A stretch of 64,000 nt of DNA from Sciurus carolinensis (GCF_902686445.1 NC_062222.1:135725035-135789034); one strand, 5' to 3'. Counted from the first letter of the stretch, positions 15,851 through 28,760 are shown. The notes: generated by a model from the sequence alone, not told the origin. Numbers and translations: made by a program.

Positions 15851-16490
15851 CATGGGCTCCTGCATGTGATGTCTGGTGGGGTGGACAGCCCACTGAACGC
15901 CACCATTGTCATCTCCATTGTCGCTGCCCCAGCACCGTCGGCATTGGGACAGACCATCCTGCCCGGCCGCCTGGGCAGGCTGGTTTCCTGAGGCTGGTTT
16001 CCAGCCCTGATCACCTTTGGGATTCTTTCCATTTCCCTCCCTGGAGGCCTTGTGTCTGTGCACCCTGCAGAGTCCAGTTGTTCTTACTCTTTTATCAAGT
16101 TCCCATTTTTTCATTTTTTACATGAGATAAATGGATCCTCGGGGCTGTCTGGGTCATCCCTAGATTCTTAAGGGACATTTTAACACGTGACAAGGTTTTA
16201 TATTTTATTTAGAAAAAGAATCTTTGTTTCCCTCCTTGGGACTGAGGCTGTGTCCAACCTGTTTCGCCCACATCAGTCTGAGTGCTCTGCCCACTATCTG
16301 GTCTTTGGTCCCCATCAGCACCCTCCAAGAAAATGTCCCCTCCAAAAAGTAATGGCCACCCGTCTCTTCACTGTGACCTGGGCCGTTACGATTTCTCACT
16401 GGGCAGAGTCACGAGGTGGAGTCGGAGCTGGGAGCAGCCCAAGGGACAGTGGATTTCCTGGCTCTGTTCAAGTCTGTGTTCCTTATTGAG

Positions 16491-16496
16491 AATAAA
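16491..16496 (+). terminator. STK32B: Candidate STK32B poly(A) signal
   Basis: AATAAA is followed 45-60 bases later by a G/T-rich stretch (GAGTGGGTGGGAGGGACC, about 16,540). This is the usual layout of a mammalian cleavage site. An alternative AATAAA lies at 15,814-15,819. The choice between them cannot be made from sequence alone. Confidence 0.5.
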
Positions 16497-16627
16497 CTAT
16501 TTCTTGGACATTTCTTCTTATAAACTGGTTCTTAATTCAGAGTGGGTGGGAGGGACCTTGTTCCTCTCAAAGCGAAGAGGCTCAAATTTAGTCAAGCACA
16601 GGGATGGGGTGGGATGGGGTGGCTCAG

Positions 16628-16960
16628 TGTTGTCACCATAGCAGAATACCTGAGATCAGTCAACTCAGAAAGAGAAAAGGGTTATTTGTAAAATTTTCCT
16701 GTTTTTAGAGGCACTGACCCTGATCAGGAGCACCAGGCTTTGAGAACTGCAGGGAGGCGTCCCCGCAGCAGCGCGCGGTGGAGCAGAGGCCTACGTCCTG
16801 ACGCGGGGGGCTACAGGGCAGGGGGCTTCCGAGCACTGTTCAAGGGCACACCCCACGGACATAACTCTGCTCCCAACCCTCACCTCCTGAGGGTTCCACC
16901 CACTTCCAAGAGTGCTACCTGGGGACCAAGCAGGGGCAGGGGACACACATCAGTCATACG
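16628..16960 (-). mobile_element. MaLR LTR, antisense, partial
   Basis: CAGTGTTGTCACCATAGCAG and AATACCTGAGATCAG resemble the inverted MaLR start (GTTGCTATAACAAAATACCTGA-like). The centre is GC-rich and diverged, and CACCTCCTGAGGGTTCCACC matches the later part. The 3' boundary is uncertain. Confidence 0.5.
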
Positions 16961-18374
16961 TCTCCTTTGCCCACAGAAAAAATGGATCAGCTGGGCAGTT
17001 CACAGGGCTCCCCAGCTTGGTCACATTTTACACCAGCATTATTATGAGTATTAGTTACTTACAGAGGTACAATCCATTCACTAGGGGAAAATATAGAAAA
17101 TTCTCTACACAGAGAAAAATGGTTTGACCTCCCCTCCCCTTACCCGATGACACACACAGGTCACTAGAGCCGACTCAATCCCACACAGACGTCCCGATGT
17201 CCTGCCTCCTTGCCTTTCACGCCTCTCTGTTGGCATGACTTTCGGCTCTGGGTGGGCATGGTCAAGCAGCCGTCTCTGGGAGGCCAGCCCCTCTGTCCTG
17301 TCCTTGGGCTCCTGGCAACACTGACCCTCCCCAGATGAAACGGCTCGTGAGCTCCTTGCACACCTTGGCTGTGCGTCCTTGGGACCAGTTGCCACTGTTC
17401 CCAAGTCTCCCGCTGGGCCTTCGAGCCCCCAGAGACCAGGTCCTGGTGCCGGCTTCCTCCTATGGCACCCCATCCGCCCTGACAGCACCCGTCTCCTGAG
17501 AAGCTGTCAGCAGAGCGTGAGCGGGTGTCCCAGGAGCCCAGGCGAGCCCCCCCTGGGGACACCTGCTGTGGGGTCCTTCTGCCCCACCTGGCTCCACGGC
17601 CACCTGCTAGGGCTTTTCGCCTCCGAGTTCTTTAATAAGTCTAAAATTATCTCAAAAAGGCCTTGAAAGGCAAGTCTGCAGAACAGGCAGGCATGAGCCG
17701 GTGCCTCAGGGCTCCTTCTACCTCACCCCAGGAAGGGCTCCGTCTCCAAGACCTAATCACGCCTCTGCGTCCTAAAGAAACGGAGAGATGCTCCGGGAAG
17801 GGACCCTCCTGACTGCATTTGGGCAGAGGGGAGCCGCCCTGCTTTCTGTCGCAGTCTGTGTAGACCAGCGTGGCTGACAGACGCCCCCACAGGAAAAAAC
17901 CTGCAGGCCACCTCCCCTCGTGGGAGAAGCCAAGAGACCAAACCCCGTCACACGAGCTTGGCAGAAACCCACAGGGCACTGGGCTTTCAGCTGGATCCTG
18001 TGTTGAAACCTGACAGACAGGCCAGGAATGTCAGCCGTGGAGGAAAATCAGTAGCACGGAAGAGGGGTCCTGGGTGACCAGAGGCAGCAGCTTTCCCCAG
18101 GGGAGGAGAACTTGAAAATACTGAATTCAGATCTTCAAAGAGATGGAAAAAGATGTCGCAGCCATAAAGCAATAGGGCAAGCTACTCTGGAAAAAATAGA
18201 GGAACCGGAAGGAGTTCCCTGGAAATTAAAAGTTATTGCCAACATAAAAGCTTCCATAAAACTACTGGGGAAATAAGTGGAAGAAACTACCTAGAACTGC
18301 CAGGAAAGAGCCCAGGAGCCAGATCTGACTGGGGAGCGAGGCACAGAGGGTCCACCATTTTAATATTGAGTGCG

Positions 18375-18500
18375 AATCTCATGCTAAGCTGTGCACAGAC
18401 ACATTTCACAGACCCGAGTCAGGTGCAGTCAGGGTCCCCATTTCCTAGAGGTGGAAACAGAAGATGAGATTGTGACCTAGCTGATAGAAGTCAGGAGACG
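18375..18500 (-). mobile_element. MIR-like relic, antisense
   Basis: CATTTCACAGACCCGAGTCA, TCCCCATTTCCTAGAGGTGG and GAAACAGAAGATGAGATTG fit a very diverged inverted MIR (CCCCATTTTACAGATGAGGAAACTGAGG). Divergence is high. Confidence 0.35.
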
Positions 18501-19837
18501 GCAAAAGGCGGATGGAACTGGCAGGGGGCCCCAACTCATTCCTCATGATGGGAGTCCCCAGGCGATGAAGTAAGAAGAGCTCATTATCGTCCTGGCTCTA
18601 TCACAGTGTTGGACCTTAGATGTTATGGAGTCGAGGGGGCAGATCTAGCTCTTGAGGGGTTTGGGGCATACATACTCTGGGCACCTTCTTTAAGGAACCC
18701 AAACATTGATTGCAAGTTCAAAATTAGTTTCGGGGCCTTGGAAGGAGCCTGAGACACTGAGGGCTGCACGTGTCAGTTGATCTCTATAGTTGGTCTACCT
18801 CCAACAGAGGCGGACAAAGCCAAGCCAGGAGAGCCAGGAAGCCCCAGAGGGGAGCCGCTGCGCTCAGAGCAGGTGGACCAGGCCCTCGTTCTCCTTCGAA
18901 GAGCAAGCAGGCAACAGCCGCGTGATTCTGTAGCTGACAGACTTCGTAAAATACCCAGCTCTCTATGTGTAAATTGGTTGGTATCAAGATAAAGGCAGCA
19001 GGAAGAGTCAAGCCCTGCTTCTGCGGGACCCCCAAGAGGAAGGGCGGTGGGCTGGGGCAGGGGACTTCTCTTTTTCTTTCATCCCGTTCAGGGCTGCGTG
19101 ATTTTTATCATATTTGTGAAATGCTTTCATAATCACAAAAGATGACGCTGGGGACCAGTGGCATGGCCCGGCGCGCTCTGCACTGGTGCCCTCTGCCACC
19201 CTGGCACAGCAGACGTGTGAGGCAGGGCAGGTTGCGCCAGGGACGCTCTGTGGCCAGCTGGGGCTGTGACCCGAAGCCCAGCACCCGCCTCCCGCGCTCC
19301 CGCCCCTGGACTGTACAAGGAGGTCTGCCTAATGCCCAGATCAGGGGCTCGTGCAGGCCCACCTCACACTGCCCACTGAGCAGCCCCTGCTGGTGCCGAG
19401 TCCAGAGCCTTCGGAACCTTCTAGCAACTGTGTGCACAGCCCCGTCTCTGCATGCTCTGCAGCTACGGCTGTGCCCCTGTGACCTCTGGGATTGCCCTGC
19501 ACCGGAGCTTGCCCTGCGGGGCTGGACGAGCCTAGGTTCACCCTTGTCCCCTCCCAGGTCCCAGCCAGTGACCCCGCAGGCCAGGAGAACAAAGCCCAGA
19601 ACCTCTGCTTGGGCCTCACAAACTCTGAGCTGTGGCCTCTGCTCCTCACACTCCTCGAGCCCAGGAGGAGGCGGATGCCCAAGACCACGCGCTCCCGGGC
19701 CTCTTCCCGCCCCTCACGTGTGGGGAGCTTCCTCTCCCTTTTCCTTTCCCTTCAGGACAGGGTGGAATGTAGGGCCACTCTACCCCACCCACGTCCCCAG
19801 GCCTTTTTACTTTCCATTTTCAGTCCAGGTCTCTGTG

Positions 19838-20260
19838 TTGGTCAACTTTTCATCACTGTGACCAAAACACCCGGCAAGAGCAACACAGGGGGGACAGGTT
19901 CTGCGTGGCTCAAGGCTTCCCGGGTTCAGTCCGTGGGCGGCTACGCTGCCCTGGGCCGGAGGTGAGGCAGCAGGACATGAGGCAAGGGTGTGGCAGCTGG
20001 GAAGCAGAGGGAGAGAGAGGAAGGGCCGGGACAAGACAGTCCCCAAGGACCCCGTGACTACCTCCTCCCCCCAGGCCCACCTGCCTGCACTTCCCACCTC
20101 TTCCCAGTCGTCCATTCAAGTCACTGGCCCAGCAGACGGGTTGTCCAGGGATGAGGTTGCGGGCCTTGTGCCCTCCCACTTCCCAGAAGCCCCGCCCCTG
20201 GACACTTCTGTCCTGGGGACCACGACTTGGACCCAGGAGCTTTCAGGGGGCTCGTGGGAT
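19838..20260 (-). mobile_element. MaLR LTR, antisense
   Basis: GTTGGTCAACTTTTCATCAC, TGTGACCAAAACACCCGGCA, GGTTCAGTCCGTGGGCGG and GGTGAGGCAGCAGGACATGA are the typical inverted MaLR order. It ends in diverged sequence around 20,200-20,260. Confidence 0.65.
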
Positions 20261-20292
20261 CTTCTAGGGATCTGGTTTCCAGACCCAAACCA

Positions 20293-20385
20293 TAGCAGTC
20301 TTGCAAAGTGGCCCAGGCTGGCCTTGAACTTGCACTGCTCCTCCTCCGCCTCCTGATTCACAGGTGTGTGCCACCAGCCTGGCTG
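20293..20385 (-). mobile_element. 7SL-derived (B1/Alu-like) SINE fragment, antisense
   Basis: CCAGGCTGGCCTTGAACTTG, then CTCCTCCGCCTCCTGATTCA and CAGGTGTGTGCCACCAG are the hallmark inverted 7SL-derived SINE segments. It is a 5'-monomer fragment inserted at the end of the neighbouring LTR. Confidence 0.75.
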
Positions 20386-20769
20386 CGGGGAGCACTTCTT
20401 GAATAGGTCGCGAGCACCGGATCCCCAGCTCAGGACCTGCTCCTGGGAAAATCCGACCTACGGCGTGGACTAGTGACCGTGACCGTGGCAGTGAGCCAAA
20501 CACACCGTCTTGACTTGGCAAAGTTCCTGGAGACGGAGCGCTGCTGTTTGTTGACTGAATGCCTTCCACACTCCCCACTGCACTTTTGAATGGACATTCA
20601 CAGGCAAGGTCTGTCTGCAGAAGCAGGGGCTGCTTCAGCCCCCGTGTGCGCATTCCTCCTGGGTGGTTTGCGGGTGGTTTGCAGGCTGGCAATGTTGAGT
20701 GTTTCCAAGGGTCTGTGTGGTGAAATTTAATCCCCATTTTGAGGTAAGAAGAGGGTAGAAGCTTAATGC

Positions 20770-21015
20770 AACCGTGCAGTGTCGTGGGCCCTTTGGGAGG
20801 TGACTGGTGAGGTCCTTGGGCAGAGCCCGTGCTTGAGCCCTGGGACTCTGTGGGAAGAGGGAGCACACACTCCCTGTCCCTGCCACATGGTGTCCCATGC
20901 CACCGTGAGACTGCCAGCAATGCCACCACCAGACACAACCTTGGAGTCCCGCGCCATGAGCCAAAATAAATTCCTTTTCCTAAAACATACCCGGTGCGTG
21001 GTACTAGGTAATCAG
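20770..21015 (+). mobile_element. MaLR LTR, sense, 3' part
   Basis: GGGCCCTTTGGGAGGTGACT at the left and GCGCCATGAGCCAAAATAAA at the right are the sense MaLR/MLT1 landmarks. The LTR poly(A) signal AATAAA is still present at about 20,965-20,970. Confidence 0.65.
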
Positions 21016-21569
21016 CACCACAGAGCAGACGGAGGCCCACGGAGGATCCCAGCACCGGCTTCCCAAAGACCCCGCATCGCCTCCCGCACTGTGCCCAGAG
21101 TGTCCACGTTGACGGGCAGGCGGACAGCGAGCCCGGGGTGGCCTCAGCAGCCTGGCCTCGGAGCCGTGCTCCAGGAAACAACCACAGAACAGGTCACGCC
21201 AGCCCAGGGCGCAGGGGACAGAGTGGCCCCAGCCCGCGGCCTCCCTGGGAAGGCGGTGCATCTGCTGGCTCTGCCTCCCAGGTCTGGCTGCTGTTCTGTG
21301 TTGCGTCTTCCCTGGGAAAACAGAACCGAGCGCAGCAGAGCTGCAGGTGACGAGCCTCAGGATGAAAGGCGCCGGCCTCTGGCCCACCCTTCCAGCTGAC
21401 CAGGCTCCCCGCCCAGCCGAGGCAGCAGGGGGGAGGGCGCAGAGCAGAGAGGAGGGCAGGGGCAGAAGAGGACCTCGTCCCCACGTAAGCTGCTCCTGGG
21501 TGTGGCACTGCCCAGCCAGTGACCCCCAGAGTCCACGCAGCAAGTCGAGGGGTGCAACACCTTTTCCCA

Positions 21570-21665
21570 GTTAGAGATCGAACACTGAACTACAGGGAGG
21601 ATAAGGATCTGCCCGAGGCTGCTCGGGTGACCAACGAACCTGGATTTGAACCCAGAACTGCCGAG
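21570..21665 (-). mobile_element. MIR SINE, antisense
   Basis: AAGGATCTGCCCGAGGCTGC followed by CCTGGATTTGAACCCAGAAC is the reverse-strand MIR pattern (CTTGCCCAAGGTCAC...GGATTTGAACCCAGG). Confidence 0.5.
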
Positions 21666-24600
21666 ATCAACTGAGCTCTTTTTAATGATTCACAAACGTC
21701 ACGGTGTCATTTAAGTCTCCCTACTGCACTTTTGGAGACGAGTCCCGGGAGGGTTAAATGAGATGCTATCTGCTGAGCTCTTAAACCAAAGCCTGGGCTG
21801 AAGCCACACTCCACACGGCACCCGGGACTGCCGCCGACCGGCCTGGTGCTCATGCTGCAGCTGCTGGGTCTTAGCTGCTCCTGCTGCTGAAGGCACTGCT
21901 GCTGGGTTTGTGTCCTCACCTGTGTCACCGCCGACTCCCTTTCAGGCACTGGAGCCGTTCAGTGGTACTTGCAACTGGGTGCTTAGTCCTCATTCAGGGG
22001 TGAAGACGGAGGAGACCTGCGTGACCCCCACCGGGGAGGCACAAGCCCACAAGCCTTTAAAGATGGTACTTTCACCTCCACCCATCACTCTCCTGCGTCT
22101 TAATTAGTTCAAAATTGGGAGACAAAGAAAGACGCGTGATTTTTGCCTCCAAGACAGCGGCGGATTCTTCGTGGTGGGATTCCGCTTGCTTTTCCCTCCT
22201 GCAGGAAGCCCCACCTCATCCCTAATCCCACAGATGGCTCCCACTCAGGAAGGTCCCTGCAGGTTACTTTTTAACGTGTGCTGTGAAATCTGCGAAGCCA
22301 GCAGGACTGCGACTTCTTCAGGCCGACAGTGCATCTTTTATATTTAATACTTAAAATTTCTGATTATCGGGTAGGAGTCTTGGGTGTTTATGGGGCCCAG
22401 TGTGATAATTCAACACAGGTACAGATGTGCCTGTGGAGAACAGGGCTCTCAGCCCTCCCATCCCCTAAACATTTGCGTTTCTTTGTGCTGGGGACCTCTG
22501 CACCCTGCTCTCCTAGCTCTTTATACAAGAGGCAGTAAACAGTCCTGAAGTATTGTCACCCTACTGTGCTGCGGAACACTTACGCCCACACCACCCTGGT
22601 GCTGGACGCGGAGCACGTGCTCAGTCAATGTCTCTACAGTGCAGTGAGACCAGAGCCAAACACCCAGGGCGTCCTCGTGGGGCTGAGTATTTACGCCACC
22701 CTCCCTCTCTGAATAGCAAACACTTGTAGAACTTCTGTGGGATTCACCATGGGCTGCATGGAGGCCCTTCATGGACAGGGGCCTTAACAACCTTACACCA
22801 AAAATGACCCTCCCCTGTCTATTTAAATTCTTCCACGTTTAAGGTCCACTGGTTGATATTAACTTGTCATTTGGTGCACAATTCAATAAACTGTCAGGCC
22901 CTGCCATGTGGCGGCCCAGCTAGACACTGGGCTTCTAGAACTGCCTGTGAGACCCCAGGGGCTTGAAGGCGATTAATTCTCCAACGCTTGAATCTAGGAG
23001 TGAGGTTGTGCCAGCAGCCTTCAACGGCCTGGGGACCGAGCGGGACTTCGTGAGTGTGTGGCTTCCTGTCCCCGGGACAGCCAGTGAGAGGAGGTGCGTG
23101 CTGGTTTGCTGGACCCTGGGAGTCACTCTGCTGTGTGCAGCAGGACACGGTGTCTGCCCTTTCCACAGTGGCGTGAGGGTAAGGTCCCCGCTCTCCGGGC
23201 AGAGCGAGCGTGTTTCCTCAGCGGTGTCCCTCTTCTTTTGACATCTGTTGTCAAGGTGCGCCTGGCTGGAGCTTAGCCAGAAGAGCAGCTGTCAACACCA
23301 GTTTAAAGGTGTTAGGGACACTCTGGGCCCCCCGAGGGCCTGAGGATCCAGTGTGGGGGCCGCTGGAACCAGAAGCAGTGCCCAGTCCCTGCTGGTCACC
23401 CCCAGTGAAGATGCCTGCTGCCCCTCCCCTGGGCTGGCACCGAGGCGGCAGTGCTGACGGGAGGCTGCACCCCGAGCCTCAGCCCCTCTGCCCTCCTTAA
23501 CTGCCCTCTCGGTCACCCCCGACAGTCAGTGCCCCAGGTGCCCGCCCCTCCAGCCATCTCTCCCATCCAAACCAGAGCTTCCTGTGACGCCCGTGTCACC
23601 TGCAGGTGCTGAGAACCCAGGGAAGCAGGGAGAGCGGGTCACTGAGGTCCTGTTGCCTCCGTCCCCCGGGCTGTGTGACAGGTTGGCACAGGCTGGGTTG
23701 AAGCCGAGGGCCTTCCTTTCTCACCGTTCTGCAGGCGGCAAGTCTGGCGGGCGCTGGCTCGGGAGGCTGAGGCCTCTTCCTGTAGGCCTCCAGTCTCTTC
23801 CTCTCTCACAAGGGCACTAACGCGTGGTGGGCCTCGTGACCTCATCTGAGCCTGTCACCTCCCAGGGCCCACCTCTGGGTGCCATCACATCGGCTACCAG
23901 GGATTTAACGCACTGATGAGGATCCGGGGACATGAATCTTCTGTCCGCAGCCTGAATCCTAAGGAGGGAATTTCCAAACGCAGAAGGGTTTCCTGAAGAT
24001 GAGCAGTCGGGTCATGACTGTGCCCTCCACAGCGCCAGGTTCACAGAGGGCGCCCAGGTGCCCAGGAAGCACCTCCTCCCCCCAGTCACGCATCCCCGAA
24101 GGCCGTCTGTCCGCCTGGGTCCTATGCCTGCAATTCCTTCCCATGCGCTGATCCTCCAGAGCCCGAGCTGCCAGGACAGGGATTCCCAGAAGCTCACCTG
24201 CCCACGCTGGGCACCCAGGCCCAAGCAGAGATGCGTGCCAAGGCAGCTCTAAGACGCTGCTCTCTATCAGCACAGTGTAGACGTCGCCCTCTCACACGGG
24301 GAGCTCAGGGCCCACACCAGGTGTTAGAGCTTCCTGAATGGCCTGGTTCCCACCACACGGGCTGACATATAGATTTAAGAAATACATTTAATAATTTAGA
24401 AGCAATAAGGTGAAAGTTTTTTACATCATAATTCTTAAAAACATTGGCATGACAAAAACACATAAAATTCAGACAAACATCACACTGAGGGATATTTGGG
24501 ATTTAAATCATAATAATCATGAAGAATTATTGTCCCTGATATATAAATCTCTGTAGATGTTTCCAAAATCACGGGGAGAATAAAATCTCTAGAGAAAAAA

Positions 24601-25269
24601 AATGAGCTAAGAAGTGAATGGACAATTCACAGAAAGCAAAAGTCTTGGTTTGTAAAGTGCTGCCTCCCTACCACGAGGGAGGGGCCAAGAGCCTCAGACC
24701 ACCCTGACCTGGCCCGGGACAGAAGGAACACAGTAACTCGTCGAGAGGTTGAACGTTCGGCAACTAAGGAGAGTGGCCCCAAGCACAGGGAGACAGCCGG
24801 GGTGAGCCTACAGGCCGCACTTCCTGCCCCGGCTCTGCGGGCAGGAGGCTCTGTGGGCAGGAGGCTCTGCTGACTCTGGGAGGAACAGAGCCCAGGCGGA
24901 GCCTGGGGACGCAGGTGGCCAGAAGCAGTGGACAGAGCACTGGGGCAGAGCTTCGAGATGCTCAGGGCACCCTGCGGCTCCAGAGGACTGTCAGCAACTG
25001 CCCCAGGGCCGGGCAAGCGCAGCCAGAAGGTTTCCAGGGAGCAGTCAGCCTCTCACAGAGCGGGAGAGTGTCCCACCAGCCAGACGGCCGTCCCTCTGCC
25101 AGTCAGGGGACTCACAGGACACTCAGGAAGACACTGTCTAGGAGTAGGGAATATATCTGCAGACCTAACACAGCTCTAAACCCAACTCACAAACAGACTC
25201 AGAAGGATCTTGAGTTCTTAACTGCATCGTAGAACAACAAATATATTCTTATCATATAGTAATACAAAA

Positions 25270-25745
25270 AGTATCCAGCGCCCAACAAGCCCAGTGAGAA
25301 TTGCAACTATCAAGAATACAAACAATAAGTGTTGGCCAGGATGTGGGGAAAAAGGCACACTCTACATTCCTGGTGGGACTGTAGATTGGTGCAGCCACTC
25401 TGGAAAGCAGTATGGAGATTCCTCAGAAAACTTGGAATGGAACCACCATTTGACCCAGCTATCCCACTCCCTGGCCTATACCCAGAGGACTTAAAATCAG
25501 CATACTATAGTGACACAGCCACAGCAATGTTTATAGCAGCTCAATTCACAATAGCTAAACTATGAAACCAACCTAGGTGCCCTTCAACAGATGAATGGAT
25601 TAAAAAAATGTGATACACACACACACACATATAATGGAATATTATTTAGCCTTAAAGAAGAATGAAATTATTGCATTTGCAGGTAAATGGATGGAGTTGG
25701 AGAATATCAGGTTAAGCAAAATAAGCCAATCCCCAAAAAACAAAA
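25270..25745 (+). mobile_element. L1 LINE 3' fragment, sense
   Basis: GTTGGCCAGGATGTGGGGAA, then CTGGTGGGACTGTAGATTGG, CCATTTGACCCAGCTATCCC, CTGGCCTATACCCAGAGGAC and ATGGAATATTATTTAGCC are the well-known 3'-terminal L1 ORF2/3' region in sense. A short (AC)n run at about 25,615-25,628 has expanded in it. Frames are broken and it cannot move. Confidence 0.9.
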
Positions 25746-25749
25746 GCCA

Positions 25750-26880
25750 AAAATTTTCTTAAAATTGTCCAACCAACTTACTTTGTAAGAAAAAAATTAT
25801 ATATATAACACTACCTGATTTAAGACTTCCCATAAAGTTACAGTAATCAAGACAAATAATGGTGTCAAATACACAATGTATCAATGAAAGAGAATAGAGG
25901 TGAGAAATAAATGAATTGATAGGCATTTCATGGTTTTTGACAAAGATGCAGAGGAAATTCAGTGAAGAAAGCCTTTTTTAAAAAAATGATGTTGTAGCAA
26001 CTCCTTATGAAGAAGAGAAGAATCTTGGTCTACAGCTTGCTCCATATATGGGAAAAAAAACTCAAAAAGGATCATAGATGTCAAGACAAAACCTAAAACC
26101 ATTAAACTTCTAGAAGAAAACATGGGGAAAACTCTTTGTGGCCTTGGGTTGAACAAAGATTTCTTAGATGGACTGCAATGCAAAATCCATAAAGGAAAAT
26201 GGCAAACTAAAAGCTTCTGCTCTTCAGAAACCACCGCTGGAAGAACGAGGGGATGAGCTGCAGAAGGAGAGACACACCCAAAGCACGGGTGGACAAAGGC
26301 CCTGGGGCCAGCACACACAGGGACTCTCAAAACTGAAACACAACGAAGCAACTCAGCACAAGGTGGGTAAAGAGCTAACCAGACGCATCACCAGGATATG
26401 TGGTCAGCCAACGACAGACAGACACGCAACTCAAACTCAACCCGCAACAAGAGATCCCTACTCGTCTGTCAGAATGGCCCACACGCCAAGGGCAGGTAGT
26501 TGTCGCTGTGGTGCCGTGTAGGGACCTGGAGCTCACGCTGCTGGTGGGGCTGTAGATGGCGCGGCTGGCTTTGGAAAACGGATGCACGGATTCCTACGAT
26601 GTTTTCCTCAACCTGCCGCAGGAGCCGGCCCGCCCCCTCAGATGTGTGGCCAGGAGAGGTGACACGCCTCCACACGAGGACTGACATGCCAGTGTTCCCA
26701 GCTGCTTTACCTGCAACAGCCACAGCCCGAAGCAACCCAGATTCCACCAACGGCTTCATGAACGACCGTGGTGCATCCAGGAATGAACCATGGACCCTCC
26801 ACCACCCGGACGAGGCGCAAAATAACGACACCACGGAAGTCAGAGAAGATGCGCGCTGTTGGTGTCCACTGAGGTAAGAT
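25750..26880 (+). mobile_element. Second, more diverged L1 LINE fragment, sense
   Basis: This copy starts further 5' in L1 (AGTTACAGTAATCAAGACAA, ACCTAAAACCATTAAACTTC, TAGAAGAAAACATGGGG) and then repeats the region carried by the first fragment in diverged form: GGTGGGGCTGTAGATGGC at 26,540 and AGCTGCTTTACCTGCAACAG at 26,700. The right half is much more GC-rich than the first copy. It is non-coding. Confidence 0.75.
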
Positions 26881-27892
26881 GCTGGACAATGCGAACTAAT
26901 CCACAGTGACAGGCCAGCGGTGCCCGGGGTGCAGCGGAGGCTGCCTCCAGGGAGGGACGGGCCAGGGCCACCGCAGAGCTTTGTGGAGCACGGAGGTGTT
27001 TGTGTCCTCATCAGGGCCGGCTGCTCAGCTGTCCGTGGATTTCACGGCGCATCCAATATCAGTTCCACCGCAGCGCCGCTCTTGAACTACCTCCATATAC
27101 AGTTTCCCTCCCGTCCGACTGTCACTCTAACACTTGGACCAATCATGCTGCTGGCAGTTGTCGGGACCTTTCGATTTGGACCCAGCACCTGCCCCGCCAT
27201 GGAGCATTCCCCTCTCCCTGCTAATGGATTTTTAAATTGTCATGTTAGCTCTTCCAGCTGCTTCTGGCCTCTCTAGACACGGAGTTGCAGTTTAACTGTG
27301 GTGAGATCGCTAGGTGGGAATGCAAGGCGTGAAGGACGGATGGGGACACACACGAGGCAGGGTCCCTCCTTCCTGAGCTTCTTGCTGCAGCTGCCTCGTT
27401 CCTCAGCCTGCCTGGGGCCAGGCGCTACTGCAGCACTCGGGTGCAGCTGTGGGCAGGCCCTACAGAGTGCTCCCCGGGGCTGACATCCCCCTCCAGGCCC
27501 AGGCTGCAGACAATGACCCACCCATCAAATAAACAGGTGGCAAACCAAATGTGTGAAGAAAACCAAGCAGGCCTGGGGAGGGAGGAGGGCGGGTGGGCAG
27601 GTCGGGGGAGGTGGCTCCGGAGCAGGGGGAGCGTTGCAATGGCTCACGTGGAAGGGTTGACACCAGCCCCTTGTTGGGAGTGGGGCTTCTTTTCCCCGAG
27701 CGTGCTGGACTGCAGGAACGGCCACCCCTTTCCTCTCAGCCTGTCTGTGGGACTGTGAAGCAAGTCTGTGGATGTTTCTGCTGCTGAAAGGCCAGAGTGC
27801 CAGGGCCTTGTGGTGCCAACTCTCAGCAGCTGGGCCTCCAAGCAGGTCACTGCTCAGCTCTGAACTTTGGTCTTCATCTCCATAAAAATAGA

Positions 27893-27990
27893 CGGCCAGT
27901 AATTCACTCATTGATTGAACAGGATGCATGAGCAGTTCCCACGAGCCCGGCACTGGGCCGGGTGGGGGATGGAGGGGTGGATAAGGTGTC
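27893..27990 (+). mobile_element. L2-like LINE fragment
   Basis: ATTCACTCATTGATTGAACA followed by CCCGGCACTGGGCCGGGTGG resembles the L2 3' end (a run of TCATTCAACA-type words, then a GTGCCAGGCACTG-type word). It is short and old. Confidence 0.45.
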
Positions 27991-28019
27991 TCCCGTGGCC
28001 CAGCTGATCCCTGGCAGGA

Positions 28020-28250
28020 ACTGGAGCATTGTTGAATCCTAATCCCAGTGTGGGGCATTTGAAGATGGGGCCCTTGGCAGGTGAGCCCTGGTGAATTCAG
28101 GTAGCGCCTTTATGAGTGGAGGCCAGAGAGCTGGCTCGCTCTTTCCCCCATTTGCAGACACAATAAGAAGTCAACAGTTTGCCACCCGAAGCCAGAACTG
28201 ACCAGACTGGCTCCCCTATCTTGGGATTCCGGACCCAGAACTGCAGGTTT
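28020..28250 (+). mobile_element. MLT1-type MaLR LTR fragment, sense
   Basis: TGTTGAATCCTAATCCCAGT, GGGCATTTGAAGATGGGGCC, GCCAGAGAGCTGGCTCGCTC and CATTTGCAGACACAA follow MLT1 order (a GCCCTAACCCCCAATGTGATG-like region, a GGAGATGGGGCC segment, then AGAGAGCTTGCTC). The 3' end is uncertain. Confidence 0.6.
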
Positions 28251-28639
28251 GGGGCCCTTTGCCATGCGGCCCAAGCCAACTGTGACATCCCGCAAGACAC
28301 ATGGACACGCAAGTCGGCAGGGTCAGGAGTCTCGCCAACAAGACACGCAGGGGCACCAGGGCCGAGAGGATAGACTCCGTCTGGAGGCCAAGAACGCGGC
28401 CCCAAGGAAGGGACACTGAAGTCGAGCCCTGAGGAGGTCGGCTGAACAGGAGTCAGAATGGCGTGTGGGCACACGTGTGTGCCCAGGAAAACCAAAGAAG
28501 GGCCCAGGAGAGTGGTTGCCGCTCAGGCACAGGCTGTGGGTCAGGGATGTGAGGACGGGAAGTCGTGGCCCTTGTGCTCAGGAGGACTCTGTGGGGCTGG
28601 TCCTGACTTCCTACGCTGCCAGGCCTCGTGGGTAATAAC

Positions 28640-28760
28640 CCATTTAGGTCCCACCACAAACTACTGCTGTCATGCCTGTTGTGTAGACAGGAAGACTGAG
28701 GCCCGATGGCTCAATCCTACACTCAGACTCACCAGGTTGCAGGTGACGGGCATGACAGGC
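28640..28760 (-). mobile_element. MIR-like relic, antisense
   Basis: GTGTAGACAGGAAGACTGAG followed by GCCCGATGGCTCAA resembles inverted MIR (TTTACAGATGAGGAAACTGAGGC). It is old and short. Confidence 0.35.

Larger units (their letters stand above)
14683..16515 (+). other. STK32B: Probable STK32B 3' UTR
   Basis: The transcript continues after the stop codon. The extent is inferred from candidate poly(A) signals: AATAAA at 15,814-15,819 (inside a MIR relic) and a better-placed AATAAA at 16,491-16,496. The interval contains MIR relics at about 14,775-14,960 and 15,755-15,850. A MIR within the 3' UTR is common in mammals. Confidence 0.5.

Noticed and set aside
20264..21181. 305-codon minus-strand frame in the intergenic region
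   Set aside because: It crosses a 7SL-type SINE fragment and a MaLR LTR, has no recognisable domain, and long frames are expected in GC-rich sequence.
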